The notes: a model not told the origin generated them from the letters alone. A stretch of 64,000 nt of DNA from Labilibacter marinus (GCF_001659685.2 NZ_LXYE02000034.1:62001-126000), one strand, 5' to 3'; numbered from the stretch's first letter, positions 44,952-54,663 are shown. Numbers and translations are program-made.

Positions 44952-46703
44952 ATGATGCGTATTTCTACTTTCCTATTGGTGTTTTTAGTATTGCTTTCAA
45001 GTTGCAATACGGGCACGGTTTCTGGTGACCAAACTATTTGGTCAAAACTGAGTATTGACTTTGTTGGGCCAGAAACAAGTGAGAGGGCTCATCCTAACCC
45101 ATTTACCGATTATCGTTTAGACGTTGAGTTTACCAGCCCAAGTGGCGAGATTTTTAAGGTGCCTGGATTTTATGCTGCCTCCGTAAATACAGCAGAAACT
45201 TCGGATTCAATAGGTAATATTTGGCGTGTTAACTTTACGCCAGGCGAAGTGGGGGATTGGAAGTACAAAGCCTCCTTTGTTTCAGGAAAGCATATTGCAG
45301 CCCAGCTAATAGGAGGAGAAAGTGCAGGGTATTTTGATGGAACAAAAGGGAAGTTTACGGTTACAGAGGTTAAGCATCCACAGTTAGATTTTAGAAATAA
45401 AGGGAAGTTAGAATATGTGGGCGAGCATTATATGAAGTTTAGAGGAAATCAGGAATACTTTTTAAAAGCAGGAGCCAATAGTCCTGAGGTTTTATTGGAG
45501 TATAAGGAGTTTGATAATACACCTAGTAATAGAACTTACCCAACGCATATTAACGATTGGCAACAAGGAGATCCAACTTGGCAAGGAGTCAAAGGAAAGG
45601 GCATTGTTGGAGCCATTAACTACTTGTCGTCTCTTGGGCTCAATTCGTATTATTTTTTATCGATGAATGCCTATGGAGATGGAAAGAAAGCTTGGCCATG
45701 GTTACATCAGGATAGTATTTTTCGTTACGATGTGTCGAAGTTAGCACAATGGGATATATTATTTCAGCACATGAATGCAAAGGGTATTTTGGTGAATATG
45801 ATATTAACCGAAACTGAAAATGAGGCTTATTTCGAAGAGCTTGAGTTAGGCAGCGCAGAAGGATTTGCCGATAGCAGAAAGATTTATTTTCGCGAGATGG
45901 TGGCTCGTTTTGGCTATTTAAATGCCATCAGCTACAGCATTGGTGAAGAGAATGGATGGGATGATAAGCGTAAATATCAGAAAGCCAACTCGGATGAACA
46001 ACGTAAGCAGTTTGCCGATTACTTGAGAGAGTTATGTTACTACGAGGATTTTATTGGGGTGCACAATGGCCCATCATGGGACAAGCATATATTCCCTGCC
46101 TTATACGGACATAAAAGTTACTCGGGACCTTCTTTTCAATGGGATTTTGGTAAGAATATTTATGACGAAATTTTGAGCTTAAGATTAAAATCTGATTCAG
46201 CTAAGCATAAGTGGGTGGTAAATTTCGATGAGCCCTATGTTGATCCACAAATGCGCGATGTTGACGAGTGGCGTAAGGATAATGTATGGCCAACTTTTAT
46301 GGCTGGAGGAGCTGGTATAGAATTGTATATTGGTAAAGGTTTAGATGTAACAGAGCAAGATTTTTATCCATACGAGCAGCATTATAAAACTATGGTTGTG
46401 GCCAAAGAATTCTTTAAAAAGCATGTGCCATTTTACGCTATGCAACCTGATACTGCATTTTGTACAAATGCTTTAACACTGCGTAAAAAAGATGAGTTAT
46501 TTGTGCTGTATGCTTCTCAGAATGTGCCTTTGGAACTTCCGTTACCCGTTGGAAGTTATTCTTTAACTTGGTACAACCCGTTAACGGGAGAGCACGCAGG
46601 TAAAGAAGAAAAGATCGAAATTAACCAAGAGGGTATTGTTACTATTGAAGCGCCAGTAAAAATTAAGAATCAGGATTTTGTTGTTATTATAAAGCATCAG
46701 TAA
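44952..46703 (+). CDS. DUF5060-type glycoside hydrolase lipoprotein
   Basis: This lipoprotein of about 583 residues (lipobox LVLLSSCN) has an N-terminal DUF5060-like beta-sandwich (about 20-140, TPGEVGDWKYKASF) and a TIM-barrel glycosidase domain (about 155-500). The barrel shows YFLKAGANSPEVLLEY, a GLNSYYFLSMN strand, and YSIGEENGWD with a probable acid/base Glu. VVNFDEPYVD may carry the nucleophile. A short C-terminal beta domain follows. Relatives are collagenase-like putative endoglucanases and agarase-linked enzymes; the substrate cannot be read. The start at 44952 matches the signal peptide. It stands alone and is followed by a terminator. It could belong functionally to the PUL 4 kb upstream. 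Confidence 0.78.
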   Translation: MMRISTFLLVFLVLLSSCNTGTVSGDQTIWSKLSIDFVGPETSERAHPNPFTDYRLDVEFTSPSGEIFKVPGFYAASVNTAETSDSIGNIWRVNFTPGEVGDWKYKASFVSGKHIAAQLIGGESAGYFDGTKGKFTVTEVKHPQLDFRNKGKLEYVGEHYMKFRGNQEYFLKAGANSPEVLLEYKEFDNTPSNRTYPTHINDWQQGDPTWQGVKGKGIVGAINYLSSLGLNSYYFLSMNAYGDGKKAWPWLHQDSIFRYDVSKLAQWDILFQHMNAKGILVNMILTETENEAYFEELELGSAEGFADSRKIYFREMVARFGYLNAISYSIGEENGWDDKRKYQKANSDEQRKQFADYLRELCYYEDFIGVHNGPSWDKHIFPALYGHKSYSGPSFQWDFGKNIYDEILSLRLKSDSAKHKWVVNFDEPYVDPQMRDVDEWRKDNVWPTFMAGGAGIELYIGKGLDVTEQDFYPYEQHYKTMVVAKEFFKKHVPFYAMQPDTAFCTNALTLRKKDELFVLYASQNVPLELPLPVGSYSLTWYNPLTGEHAGKEEKIEINQEGIVTIEAPVKIKNQDFVVIIKHQ

Positions 46704-46779
46704 AAAGAATAATAAACAAGTTTGTTGGAGTAATCGAGTAACAAAACTTGTAGTGAAACACCTTTTACAATAGAGTGAG

Positions 46780-46811
46780 CCAAGTATTGTTTTAGTGCTT
46801 GGTTTTACTTT
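46780..46811 (+). terminator. Terminator after DUF5060-type gene
   Basis: The stem is CCAAGTATT (46780-46788) with AGTGCTTGG (46794-46802), with two G-T pairs, followed by TTTTACTTT. Confidence 0.6.
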
Positions 46812-46879
46812 ATGGTATAAAATTAAAGCTATTCGTTAAACATATTTCGAGCTTTTGAGTTGTTTCCTGTATATTTACA

Positions 46880-47281
46880 GTGCTAAGTGAAACAACCATC
46901 TACTTGAAACAGTCCATTGCCATATTAGCCGTATTACTCTTTATGCTTCCTTCAATAAGCAAGGTGTGGATTATGGTGGATTTTAAAATTCATCAGGACT
47001 ATATAGCCAAGGTTTTATGTATCAACAAGGATGAACCTAGTAGTGGTTGTAATGGAAAATGTCATTTAAAGGAGCAATTACAAAAAACAGAGGATCAGGA
47101 CGAAAAAGAAAGTCCTAAAAATATTAAGCAAAACATAGAAATTACTTATTATCCTCCAGAGGAGAAAGCAAACTTATCCACTTGTTTGAGTAATGATTAT
47201 AAACAATTATTCTGCTATAAAAATAGTTTAAAACGAAGTGATTATAGCAGTCGTTTACTTCGTCCTCCACAGTTTATTTAA
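46880..47281 (+). CDS. Small CNGKC membrane-anchored protein of a metal-receptor module
   Basis: This protein of about 133 residues has one N-terminal span (SIAILAVLLFMLPSISKVWI) and a conserved block DYIAKVLCINKD, then SGCNGKCHLKEQL, then a charged tail. Three Cys in the block could bind metal. Small proteins of this pattern are common in Bacteroidota directly before TonB receptors. No ATG fits: GTG at 46880 or TTG at 46904 is the likely start. The next gene is a TonB receptor with copper-receptor motifs, so a role in copper handling is inferred. Confidence 0.68.
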   Translation: MLSETTIYLKQSIAILAVLLFMLPSISKVWIMVDFKIHQDYIAKVLCINKDEPSSGCNGKCHLKEQLQKTEDQDEKESPKNIKQNIEITYYPPEEKANLSTCLSNDYKQLFCYKNSLKRSDYSSRLLRPPQFI

Positions 47282-47433
47282 GCCAGATTTTATTTGTTAA
47301 ATACCTAGGGTTTATATGTGTAAACGATAACCCTAACGTGTTGTGCACCTTTGTGTACAAAAAACAGTATTCGTTTAGAGTCTATTTCTTTAGAACTAAA
47401 TGGATACAAAAACTTACATTAAATCAGCTTAAA

Positions 47434-49701
47434 ATGAATTTCAGAAAAACATTACTGCAATTGTTGTGGGTACTTGTATTTGTGCTTGTTCCTGCAATAA
47501 CTGCATTCACTCAAAATAAACAACAGGTTCGCTTACTTGATAGAGATAGCGGATTACCCATTCAAGAAGCCACCTTTTCTTATGGCAATCAAAATGGCAT
47601 TTCAGATGAAACCGGAGCTATATCTTTTTCTTACGAAGAAGGTTTGGTGATGAAACTATCTCATTTAAATTATGGTGTGTGGGAACTAAGTGACGTGCAA
47701 GTTCAAACCATGATAAAGCAAAAGGCTTGTTACTGCAAAAGTAAAAATATTGACCTTTATCCTGTTACTGTAATTGCGATGCATGCTAAGCAATCGCCCA
47801 ACGCAGGAATGAAATTGGGTTATCAGGATAAGATGGCACATGATGGTGCCGAGGTGCTGAATCAACTGCCTGCAATTAATAGCATCAGAAAAAGTGGAAA
47901 CTACGGTGCCGACCCTGTTTTTAGAGGTTTTAAATACGATCAACTTAATATTGTTATCAATGGGGCACAATCTGCCAGTGCAGCTTGCCCAAACAGGATG
48001 GATCCTCCAACGAGCCAAATGGCACCTAATATGCTGGAGCGCGTTGAGGTGTTAAAAGGGCCACACGTATTACGTTACGGAACAGGCTTTGGAGCAACGG
48101 TTAATTTTATTCCTCCGCCATTAAAGTTTAGCGATCAAGCCGATGTTTATGGTCGTGCTTCTGCAGGTTACCAAGGCAATGGAGAAGCCATAACTACAGA
48201 AGCTCAGCTGGGTTTTAATGGTAAAAAGTACGATGTTAGTTTCTTTGGAGCTTGGGCAGAAGGAAATGATTATAAGGCGGGCAATGGAAATACGATGCAA
48301 GGAGATTATCAGCGTGGCAGTTTTGGAACACGACTAGGTTTAAAAGTGGCCAGTAATCAAACGCTACGTTTATCAACAGTATATAATATGGCTCGTGATG
48401 TTGACTTTCCTGCTTTGCCGATGGATCTGCGTGAGGATAATACCTGGTTAATCAATGCGCGTCATGATATTCAAATCAATAAGGAGAATCTAAAGTTGTG
48501 GAACACTACTGTGTATGCTTCGTTTGTAGATCACTTGATGGACAATTTGTTAAAGCCACTTGATCCTAGAATGATGAATGCTACTACACCAGCAAAAACA
48601 CATAATTATGGAATGCGCACGGAAGGTTCGTGGCAGTTTACAAATAGTTCTTTGTTCGCAGGTGCAGATTGGCGTTTGGAAAGTGCTGAGGGAACCCGTA
48701 TTCGTGAGTTCTTGATGGGGCCAAATGCCGGTAAAATTGTAAAAGATAATGCTTGGCAAGAGAGTCAGATTAATAAAATGGGGCTGTTTGGTGAGTATCA
48801 TATTACGGGTGGTGAAATTAAATATGTTGTATCAACTCGTTTAGAAGTGAACTCTGCACAGGCCAAAGATCCGAGCGATGGTTTTATAGCCCTTTATCCA
48901 GAAACAGATGTAACTCAGTTTAATCCAAGTTTTAGTGTGGGAGCATCTAAAAAAGTAAGTGATAAAGCCAAAGTTGGATTATGGCTAGGTAGGGCACAGC
49001 GAAGTGCAGGGTTAACAGAACGTTATATCAACTTTTTTCCAGTAGGGCAAGATCCATACGAGATGTTGGGTAATCCAGAGTTAGATGCTGAAAAAAATAA
49101 CCAACTTGATTTAACCTTTGATTGGGCGACAAATACTAGCAGTATTAATGTGAATGTTTTTGCATCATATATGCAAGATTTTATTTCTTCGGTTATTGAG
49201 CCAGATTTGTCACCAGTTATTCCTAATAGCCCAGGTGTTCGCAGGTTTATGAATTTGGACGAGGCTTTTAAAACAGGTTTTGAAATTAACTGGTCGCAAC
49301 GAATCGCTAAGGGACTGAGTCATCAAATGGGAATAGCTTATACCTATGCTGAGGATTTAGAAAGAGAAGAACCCTTGCCTGAAATAGCTCCTTTAGATTT
49401 TAGATATGTACTGCACGGTTCGTATGTAAATGATAGATTACAGCCCACAATTAGTTTTAGACATGTTTTGGAGCAGGATAGAACTTCTGAGGAATATGGT
49501 GAGTCTAAAACACCATCTTTTTCATTGGTAGATATAAAATTGGCTTTTCAGGTAACAGATGCTTTTAGAGTAAATGCTGGTGTAAATAATTTGTTTGATG
49601 AGAATTATTATGAGCATTTAAGCCGCTCAGTTAGAAGTACACCAAATCCGATTTATGCACAAGGAAGAAACATATTTGCTTCGTTGAGTGTAAGTTTTTA
49701 G
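47434..49701 (+). CDS. OprC/NosA-like copper TonB-dependent receptor
   Basis: This outer membrane receptor has about 756 residues from the start at 47434 (MNFRKTLLQ); the longer frame from 47338 lacks a signal peptide. A carboxypeptidase-regulatory-like segment (about 30-110) precedes the plug (DKMAHDGAEVLNQLPAI, DPVFRGFKYDQLNIVING, LERVEVLKGPHVLRYG). The plug contains ACPNRMDPPTS, with Cys185 and Met189. DHLMDN has His367 and Met369. These match the CxxxM and HxM pairs that bind copper in OprC of Pseudomonas, with nearly the same separation. The barrel ends in a phenylalanine (SLSVSF). Copper import is well supported by these residues but not proven. Confidence 0.88.
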   Translation: MNFRKTLLQLLWVLVFVLVPAITAFTQNKQQVRLLDRDSGLPIQEATFSYGNQNGISDETGAISFSYEEGLVMKLSHLNYGVWELSDVQVQTMIKQKACYCKSKNIDLYPVTVIAMHAKQSPNAGMKLGYQDKMAHDGAEVLNQLPAINSIRKSGNYGADPVFRGFKYDQLNIVINGAQSASAACPNRMDPPTSQMAPNMLERVEVLKGPHVLRYGTGFGATVNFIPPPLKFSDQADVYGRASAGYQGNGEAITTEAQLGFNGKKYDVSFFGAWAEGNDYKAGNGNTMQGDYQRGSFGTRLGLKVASNQTLRLSTVYNMARDVDFPALPMDLREDNTWLINARHDIQINKENLKLWNTTVYASFVDHLMDNLLKPLDPRMMNATTPAKTHNYGMRTEGSWQFTNSSLFAGADWRLESAEGTRIREFLMGPNAGKIVKDNAWQESQINKMGLFGEYHITGGEIKYVVSTRLEVNSAQAKDPSDGFIALYPETDVTQFNPSFSVGASKKVSDKAKVGLWLGRAQRSAGLTERYINFFPVGQDPYEMLGNPELDAEKNNQLDLTFDWATNTSSINVNVFASYMQDFISSVIEPDLSPVIPNSPGVRRFMNLDEAFKTGFEINWSQRIAKGLSHQMGIAYTYAEDLEREEPLPEIAPLDFRYVLHGSYVNDRLQPTISFRHVLEQDRTSEEYGESKTPSFSLVDIKLAFQVTDAFRVNAGVNNLFDENYYEHLSRSVRSTPNPIYAQGRNIFASLSVSF

Positions 49702-49720
49702 CAAGGAAATATTTAGATGG

Positions 49721-49752
49721 AATGAGGGTGTTCTGAATTGGGCATCCTCATT
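49721..49752. terminator. Bidirectional terminator between convergent genes
   Basis: The 10-bp stem AATGAGGGTG (49721-49730) pairs with CATCCTCATT (49743-49752), with one G-T pair. The right arm overlaps the stop codon of the glycosyltransferase gene. Confidence 0.75.
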
Positions 49753-51037
49753 CGATTTTATTTAAGATAAATTTGTTCATTAAATCAACGGAGCGTTTAA
49801 CGCCATCCACAGCTCTCACTTGAGCTTGAATTTTTAACGCACTTTCTTTATACCGTTTATCTTTAATTAACTTGTCCACTGCCTTTAAAATCCTTTTTTC
49901 AGAAACAGAGAAAATAGGAATACGAATAGCCATTCCTGACTTAGCAATACCATCAATATTAGCTTGTTGTTCCGCCTGAAAACCGATGCCTATAACAGGT
50001 GTTCCAGCCCACGTAGCTGTTTGAATAGTGCCTTGTCCACCATGTAATACCGCTATATCTGCCATTTCATTTACTAAGTGGGCAGGCAAAAATTTACAAG
50101 CATAAAAATTATCTGTGTTTGGGCCAAGTTCTTCAGGATTTAAAATGGTTGTTGTGGAGCACACTATATTATAATCTTTTACTTTTCTTAAAGCAGCAAC
50201 AATGGTTTTTAAGGTTTCCGGGAACCCAGAACTACCCAATGAACAGAAAATGTTGGTTCCAGGTCTGCTAAAAACCTTTTTAATTTCATCGGACACGGGC
50301 ATGTCCATCATCGAAAAAATAGGTCCTGTGTAATGATAACCTTGGGTTAAATCCTCTTCGGGCAAACCGCTTAAAATAGGTAAGTCTGGCAACAGGGTGA
50401 TGTCTCCTCTTACTAAATCGGTGATGTTATAAATCGGTTTTAAACCAAAGTGTTTGCGGGCTTCATTAAAAGAGGTTAAAGATGCCTTAGCTGAATCGCT
50501 CAGTAATACTTTTTTAATGATGATTCGTTTGATAAAATCGGGCAACACATATCGCATAAAGAAATTGCGTTCCATGGTATTAGGCATATTATACATGCCT
50601 TTGTGAATAAATGCAGGGCAGTTCACCGTAGGAACCTGCGTAACCATAGGCAATTTTGCATAGGGTATAGAAATCATACAACTCAGGTTTAATCCTGCGT
50701 AAACGCCATCGGGTTTGTATTCTTTCAAAGCCTCTAAATCCGCTTCAGCCATTTTAATCCACTGTTCGCTACTTACAGGCAGTGGAGTTCCCACCTTGGC
50801 TTTATAGCGATTAATGTCCATGATGATTTGGTGTTGTTCCCATGTTAACTCTGGCTGTAAATCCAATTCATTAATTCCTGCTTTGGCAATTAAATGATTA
50901 TGAACCCCTCCATGATTAAAGAATTTTACTGTTGCTCCAGTCGCTTTCATTCCTTTAGCTGTTTCTAAAGCTCGGGTAAAATCCCCCAAATTATGACCGT
51001 AAGAAAAGAAGGCCCATTTTAAATCAGCAACATTCAT
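49748..51037 (-). CDS. GT1-type glycosyltransferase (UGT/MGT-like)
   Basis: This two-domain GT-B glycosyltransferase of 429 residues is related to UDP-glucuronosyl/macrolide glycosyltransferases (family GT1). The N-terminal acceptor domain begins WAFFSYGHNLGDFTRALETAKG. The C-terminal donor domain has NIFCSLGSSGFPETLKTIV and the signature HGGQGTIQTATWAGTPVIGIGFQAEQQANI, which resembles the UGT donor-binding box. No signal peptide. The acceptor is unknown; a lipid or small molecule is possible. It is unrelated to the copper receptor convergent with it. Confidence 0.88.
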   Translation of the reverse strand: MNVADLKWAFFSYGHNLGDFTRALETAKGMKATGATVKFFNHGGVHNHLIAKAGINELDLQPELTWEQHQIIMDINRYKAKVGTPLPVSSEQWIKMAEADLEALKEYKPDGVYAGLNLSCMISIPYAKLPMVTQVPTVNCPAFIHKGMYNMPNTMERNFFMRYVLPDFIKRIIIKKVLLSDSAKASLTSFNEARKHFGLKPIYNITDLVRGDITLLPDLPILSGLPEEDLTQGYHYTGPIFSMMDMPVSDEIKKVFSRPGTNIFCSLGSSGFPETLKTIVAALRKVKDYNIVCSTTTILNPEELGPNTDNFYACKFLPAHLVNEMADIAVLHGGQGTIQTATWAGTPVIGIGFQAEQQANIDGIAKSGMAIRIPIFSVSEKRILKAVDKLIKDKRYKESALKIQAQVRAVDGVKRSVDLMNKFILNKIE

Positions 51038-51205
51038 GGTATTTAGTTTTATGCAAGTTGAATAACAAATATATTCTTTTAGTTGAGGATATTAATTCAA
51101 TATGTAGTAATAAAACCTATAATTAAGAAAGGTGTAAAAAATTAATATGTTATTTTAGTGATCTAAATATTCAAGTAAAATTTCAGTAATTATCCTCCAA
51201 TTATA

Positions 51206-51709
51206 ATGAGTAAAAAAATAAGAAATTTAATACTGATCGTATTATTAATATCCAATGTTGCTTGCGATCAAATAACAAAGGAAATTGTAAGAGACCGAAT
51301 TGAGTATAACAGCCGAATAAGTGTAGTAGGTGATTATTTAATTCTTACCAAAGTTGAAAATACAGGTGCCTTTCTGGGGCTTGGAAATTCGATTCCGCGA
51401 TGGCTATATAAAATTACAATGATTGCTTTGCCGCTGTTAGCCATGATTTATGGCTTATATATATTGTTTAGAAAAAGTAAGTTGTCATTTCTACTTTGTA
51501 CAGGAATTGCCTTTATTATTGGCGGAGGAGTCGGAAATATTATTGATCGAATTTTATTTGGTTCAGTAACGGATTTTCTATTTTTTGATTTTGTGTTGTT
51601 TCACACCGGAATTGTTAATATGGCAGACATCTCTGTAACGTTGGGATTCTTTATAATATTATACGAGTCTTTTATTCAACAGCGAAAATTAAAGAGTAGT
51701 GCTGTTTAA
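51206..51709 (+). CDS. lspA: Lipoprotein signal peptidase II
   Basis: This inner membrane aspartic protease of 167 residues removes signal peptides from lipoproteins. Four membrane spans are visible. Conserved blocks are VENTGAFLGLG, GGGVGNIIDRILFGSVTDF with one catalytic Asp, and GIVNMADISVTLG with the second. It starts with ACDQITKEIVRD, the usual LspA N-terminal helix. This copy may be the housekeeping enzyme or an extra one; the many lipoproteins in the window need this activity. Confidence 0.93.
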   Translation: MSKKIRNLILIVLLISNVACDQITKEIVRDRIEYNSRISVVGDYLILTKVENTGAFLGLGNSIPRWLYKITMIALPLLAMIYGLYILFRKSKLSFLLCTGIAFIIGGGVGNIIDRILFGSVTDFLFFDFVLFHTGIVNMADISVTLGFFIILYESFIQQRKLKSSAV

Positions 51710-51762
51710 TAAGGAATAAATACTAAATTAGAAGTTAAATATTAATTTCAAACTAAACCATC

Positions 51763-51978
51763 ATGAAGACAAAATTAGAAACTGAAGTACTCAATAATAT
51801 GAGTAAAGATGCGGGTAATTGGTATGGACCGTTTTATTTCAACAGAAAAGATCCACGTTTATCAGTACCTAAAATTAGCCCAGGATTAGGCAATACGCTA
51901 AACTTTGCTAGCCCATATGCTTACTTATTTATGGCTGGAATAGCATTAATAATAGTAGCGTTCAAATTCTTTTTATAG
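51763..51978 (+). CDS. Small DUF5808-like protein with C-terminal anchor
   Basis: This protein of 71 residues has the block NWYGPFYFNRKDPRLSVPK and GLGNTLNFASPYAY, which resembles DUF5808, followed by a C-terminal membrane span (YLFMAGIALIIVAFKFF). Function unknown. It lies 53 bases after lspA and may be cotranscribed. Confidence 0.7.
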   Translation: MKTKLETEVLNNMSKDAGNWYGPFYFNRKDPRLSVPKISPGLGNTLNFASPYAYLFMAGIALIIVAFKFFL

Positions 51979-52024
51979 TTGAGTTTCCTCTATTGGTTAA
52001 TTATAATGAGTGAGTGGTAATAAT

Positions 52025-52891
52025 ATGAAGAAGCGAAGTGTAATATTACTGACCTTACTATTATTAATTACTGCTTATAGTTATAGTCAGTGTGTTAAAG
52101 GAAAGGTTATTGATTCAGAATCAAAGGAGAGTCTCTCTTTTGTTAATATGGGTATTGTAAACACTTCAATAGGAACTATAACTGATGCCAAAGGCGAATT
52201 TGAGCTTTATGTTAGCCAAGTTCCTGCGGATGCAGAACTTAAAATAACCATGATTGGTTATGAATCAAAGACCATATCAATTAGTGAATTGGCGAGTGAT
52301 TTCTGTCTGATAGAATTAAAAAAGACTTTCGTTGAGCTTAAAGAAATTAAAGTGGGTTTCAATGGACGTATTAAAAATGTGGGAAATATTCGGGCTAATA
52401 ATTCGGCTGGAGTTTGTGGTTGGGGAGGTACTAAATTTGGTAAAGGGCATGAATTAGGTTTAGAGCTTGATTTAGGAGATAACCTAGTTCGATTAGAAGA
52501 GCTAAATTTAAAAATGCACAAACAATCATTTGATACCTGCGTGTTTCGACTTCATATTAGAGAAATTGAAAATGGATTACCGGTTACTGAACTTCTACAT
52601 GAAAATATTTATTTTGAATTAACTAGTTCAAAAGGTTGGCAGAATATAGAGCTTTCCGATTACAATATTGTGGCTAATGGTAAAGTAGCTCTAACTATTG
52701 AGTGGATTAAAGTTTCCAATATTATAGAAGATAAACTGGTTAAAATGAACGGAAGTAAGAAAGCCAGACCTGTTGTTTTATTCAAGTCATGTAATAAAGA
52801 TGGGCGGTTTTTTATCAGAAAAGGAAGTGAAGCTCCGTGGAAATGCCAAGAGAATAGTAGTCCATCTTTTTATATTTCAGTGAGAGAATAG
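52025..52891 (+). CDS. Exported protein with carboxypeptidase-regulatory-like domain
   Basis: This protein of about 288 residues has a signal peptide (cleavage near YSYSQ). A CarboxypepD_reg-like Ig domain follows (about 20-105, VKGKVIDSESKESLSFVNM with IGTITDAKGEFELYV). The C-terminal region of about 180 residues is of unknown fold, with a beta pattern (LEELNLKMHKQSFDTCVFRLHIREI, then NGKVALTIEWIKV). Such proteins are frequent in Bacteroidota and are not transporters when the barrel is absent, as here. The start at 52025 (MKKRSVILL) replaces an in-frame GTG at 52010. Confidence 0.75.
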   Translation: MKKRSVILLTLLLLITAYSYSQCVKGKVIDSESKESLSFVNMGIVNTSIGTITDAKGEFELYVSQVPADAELKITMIGYESKTISISELASDFCLIELKKTFVELKEIKVGFNGRIKNVGNIRANNSAGVCGWGGTKFGKGHELGLELDLGDNLVRLEELNLKMHKQSFDTCVFRLHIREIENGLPVTELLHENIYFELTSSKGWQNIELSDYNIVANGKVALTIEWIKVSNIIEDKLVKMNGSKKARPVVLFKSCNKDGRFFIRKGSEAPWKCQENSSPSFYISVRE

Positions 52892-52924
52892 GAGGAGCGT
52901 GAGTTCTTATATTTAGATAATTAG

Positions 52925-53614
52925 ATGAAGAGAAAATTAAGGAAAATTGTTTCATTATATTATAATAGGATAATGAAATATAATTTTGATCCTGATTGGG
53001 CAGAGCTTGATAGGTATGCTAAATCTAATAAGATTATAATGACAGATATATCTTCGAGCAATTTGGATAGAATTGTTTTAATGGGAGATTCTATAACAGA
53101 GTATTGGCTGGAGTTAAGACCTGATTTTTTTAAAGGAAAACCCATTGTTAATCGTGGTATAAGCGGACAAACAACTCCGCAAATGTTATTGCGTTTTCGG
53201 CAAGATGTGGTTTTATTAAAGCCAAAAGCTGTAGTAATTTTGGCTGGAATAAATGATATTGCAGGAAATACTGGTCCTACCACTTTAGAAGCTATTTGTA
53301 ATCATATATTCTCGATGGTAGAGTTGGCTTTGGCTAATCAAATTCAGGTTGTTATGTGTTCTGTTCTTCCTGCTAATCGGTTCGATTGGAATCCAAAACA
53401 GAAACCTGCTGAGGAGGTTGTTGAACTGAATAAACGATTAAAGGCCTATGCTTCAAAAAATGACTTGACTTATATTGATTATTACCCACATATGGTAGAT
53501 AATGAATTGGGATTGAAAGCAGCATACGGTGAGGATGGTGTGCATCCAAATAAAGTAGGCTACCAGGTAATGGAGCCCTTACTGGAAGAAGGACTGAAGA
53601 AAGTCAATAGATAA
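52925..53614 (+). CDS. SGNH/GDSL-family hydrolase
   Basis: This SGNH hydrolase (esterase or deacetylase fold) has all four blocks: IVLMGDSITEYW (block I, Ser), VNRGISGQTTPQM (block II, Gly), VVILAGINDIAGNTG (block III, Asn) and EDGVHPNKVGYQVM (block V, Asp and His). There is no signal peptide in the short form. Relatives include platelet-activating-factor acetylhydrolase-like proteins acting on acyl groups. The family usually begins near DPDWAELDRYAKSN, so the start may be the ATG at 52973. It precedes an AraC gene with its own promoter. Confidence 0.9.
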   Translation: MKRKLRKIVSLYYNRIMKYNFDPDWAELDRYAKSNKIIMTDISSSNLDRIVLMGDSITEYWLELRPDFFKGKPIVNRGISGQTTPQMLLRFRQDVVLLKPKAVVILAGINDIAGNTGPTTLEAICNHIFSMVELALANQIQVVMCSVLPANRFDWNPKQKPAEEVVELNKRLKAYASKNDLTYIDYYPHMVDNELGLKAAYGEDGVHPNKVGYQVMEPLLEEGLKKVNR

Positions 53615-53652
53615 ACTCCAATATATTATACAAAGGTTGATGATGTACAATA

Positions 53653-53683
53653 TTGCCTTAATTAAAACTGTATTGTATATTTG
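53653..53683 (+). promoter_or_regulatory. Bacteroidota-type promoter of the AraC gene
   Basis: TTG at 53653-53655 and TATATTTG at 53676-53683 match the -33 TTG and -7 TAnnTTTG consensus, separated by 20 bases. Initiation would fall near 53690, about 11 bases before the ATG at 53701. Confidence 0.6.
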
Positions 53684-53700
53684 AGGAAATATACGTCAGT

Positions 53701-54561
53701 ATGAAGGCAAAATTAGAAGTTGTACCACATAAAGTTGATAGCTCTATAGCTGCATTTTATTATAACGAAAATCACTTTGATGCCCCTTGGCATTATCATG
53801 ACGAGTTGGAATTAACCTATATAACTCAGAGTAGTGGGGTGCGTTATGTGGGTAATAGTATCAAGAGTTTTCAGCCGGGTGACATGGTTTTAAACGGACC
53901 ATTGTTACCACATTCATGGCAAAATGCGCCAAACTATCAGGGTGGAGCCTCCTCTATATATGTGCAATGGCTGGCCGAAGAGTTTACAGAGATAATTACT
54001 AAACTTACCGAGTTTCATAGTATAAAAACCATGTTGGATAGAGCCAATTCGGGCATTTTTTTTAAGGCATCTAAAGAGGTACATTTAATTGGGAATAGAT
54101 TAATGGCTTTACCTGCCTTATCCGGAGCTCAACAAATAATGAACTTTATTGATATTTTACTGGAGCTTTCCTATATCAACAACTATGACCTCTTATCTGA
54201 ACCTGGAAATCATTTTTTTAGGTATCGAGAAACGGACAATAGGGTGAAAGATATTTTTGCTTTTATTGATGAGAATTATGTAAGAAAAATATCGGTGGAT
54301 AATATGGCAGATCTTACTTTTATGACTAAATCCTCTTTTTGTAAGTTCTTTAAAAATTACTTTAATAAGACTTTTACACAATACTTAAACGAATATCGTA
54401 TCCATCGTATTTGTCGAGAATTACAGGAAACCGCAATGCCCGTAAGTCAAATTGCATTAAATTGTGGTTACGAGAATATGTCGTATTTTCATCGGCAGTT
54501 TAAAAGCGTTACAGGAATGACTCCAGCTAGTTATAGGTTAAAATATGATGGGAGTTATTAA
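53701..54561 (+). CDS. AraC-family regulator with cupin sensor
   Basis: This regulator of 286 residues has an N-terminal cupin-like sensor (about 20-100, DAPWHYHDELELTYI and FQPGDMVLNGPLLPHSW) and a C-terminal AraC DNA-binding domain with two helix-turn-helix motifs (about 190-280, ISVDNMADLTFMTKSSFCKFF and VSQIALNCGYENMSYFHRQFKSVTGMTP). The HYH box of the cupin is typical of AraC regulators that bind sugars or small metabolites. It is paralogous to, and convergent with, the next AraC gene. Confidence 0.93.
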   Translation: MKAKLEVVPHKVDSSIAAFYYNENHFDAPWHYHDELELTYITQSSGVRYVGNSIKSFQPGDMVLNGPLLPHSWQNAPNYQGGASSIYVQWLAEEFTEIITKLTEFHSIKTMLDRANSGIFFKASKEVHLIGNRLMALPALSGAQQIMNFIDILLELSYINNYDLLSEPGNHFFRYRETDNRVKDIFAFIDENYVRKISVDNMADLTFMTKSSFCKFFKNYFNKTFTQYLNEYRIHRICRELQETAMPVSQIALNCGYENMSYFHRQFKSVTGMTPASYRLKYDGSY

Positions 54562-54663
54562 AGGGAGGAGAATGAAGAAGGGAAGAGGTAGAACGTAATT
54601 TCCTTGAAAGTTAATACTACTTTATTTTAATTGCCTAACGACCTAATCTACTAATAACCTATC

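Noticed and set aside
46719-46752. Inverted repeat CAAGTTTGTT / AACAAAACTTG after the DUF5060-type gene
   Set aside because: Imperfect, with a 13-nt loop and no T tract; the better terminator candidate is at 46780-46811.
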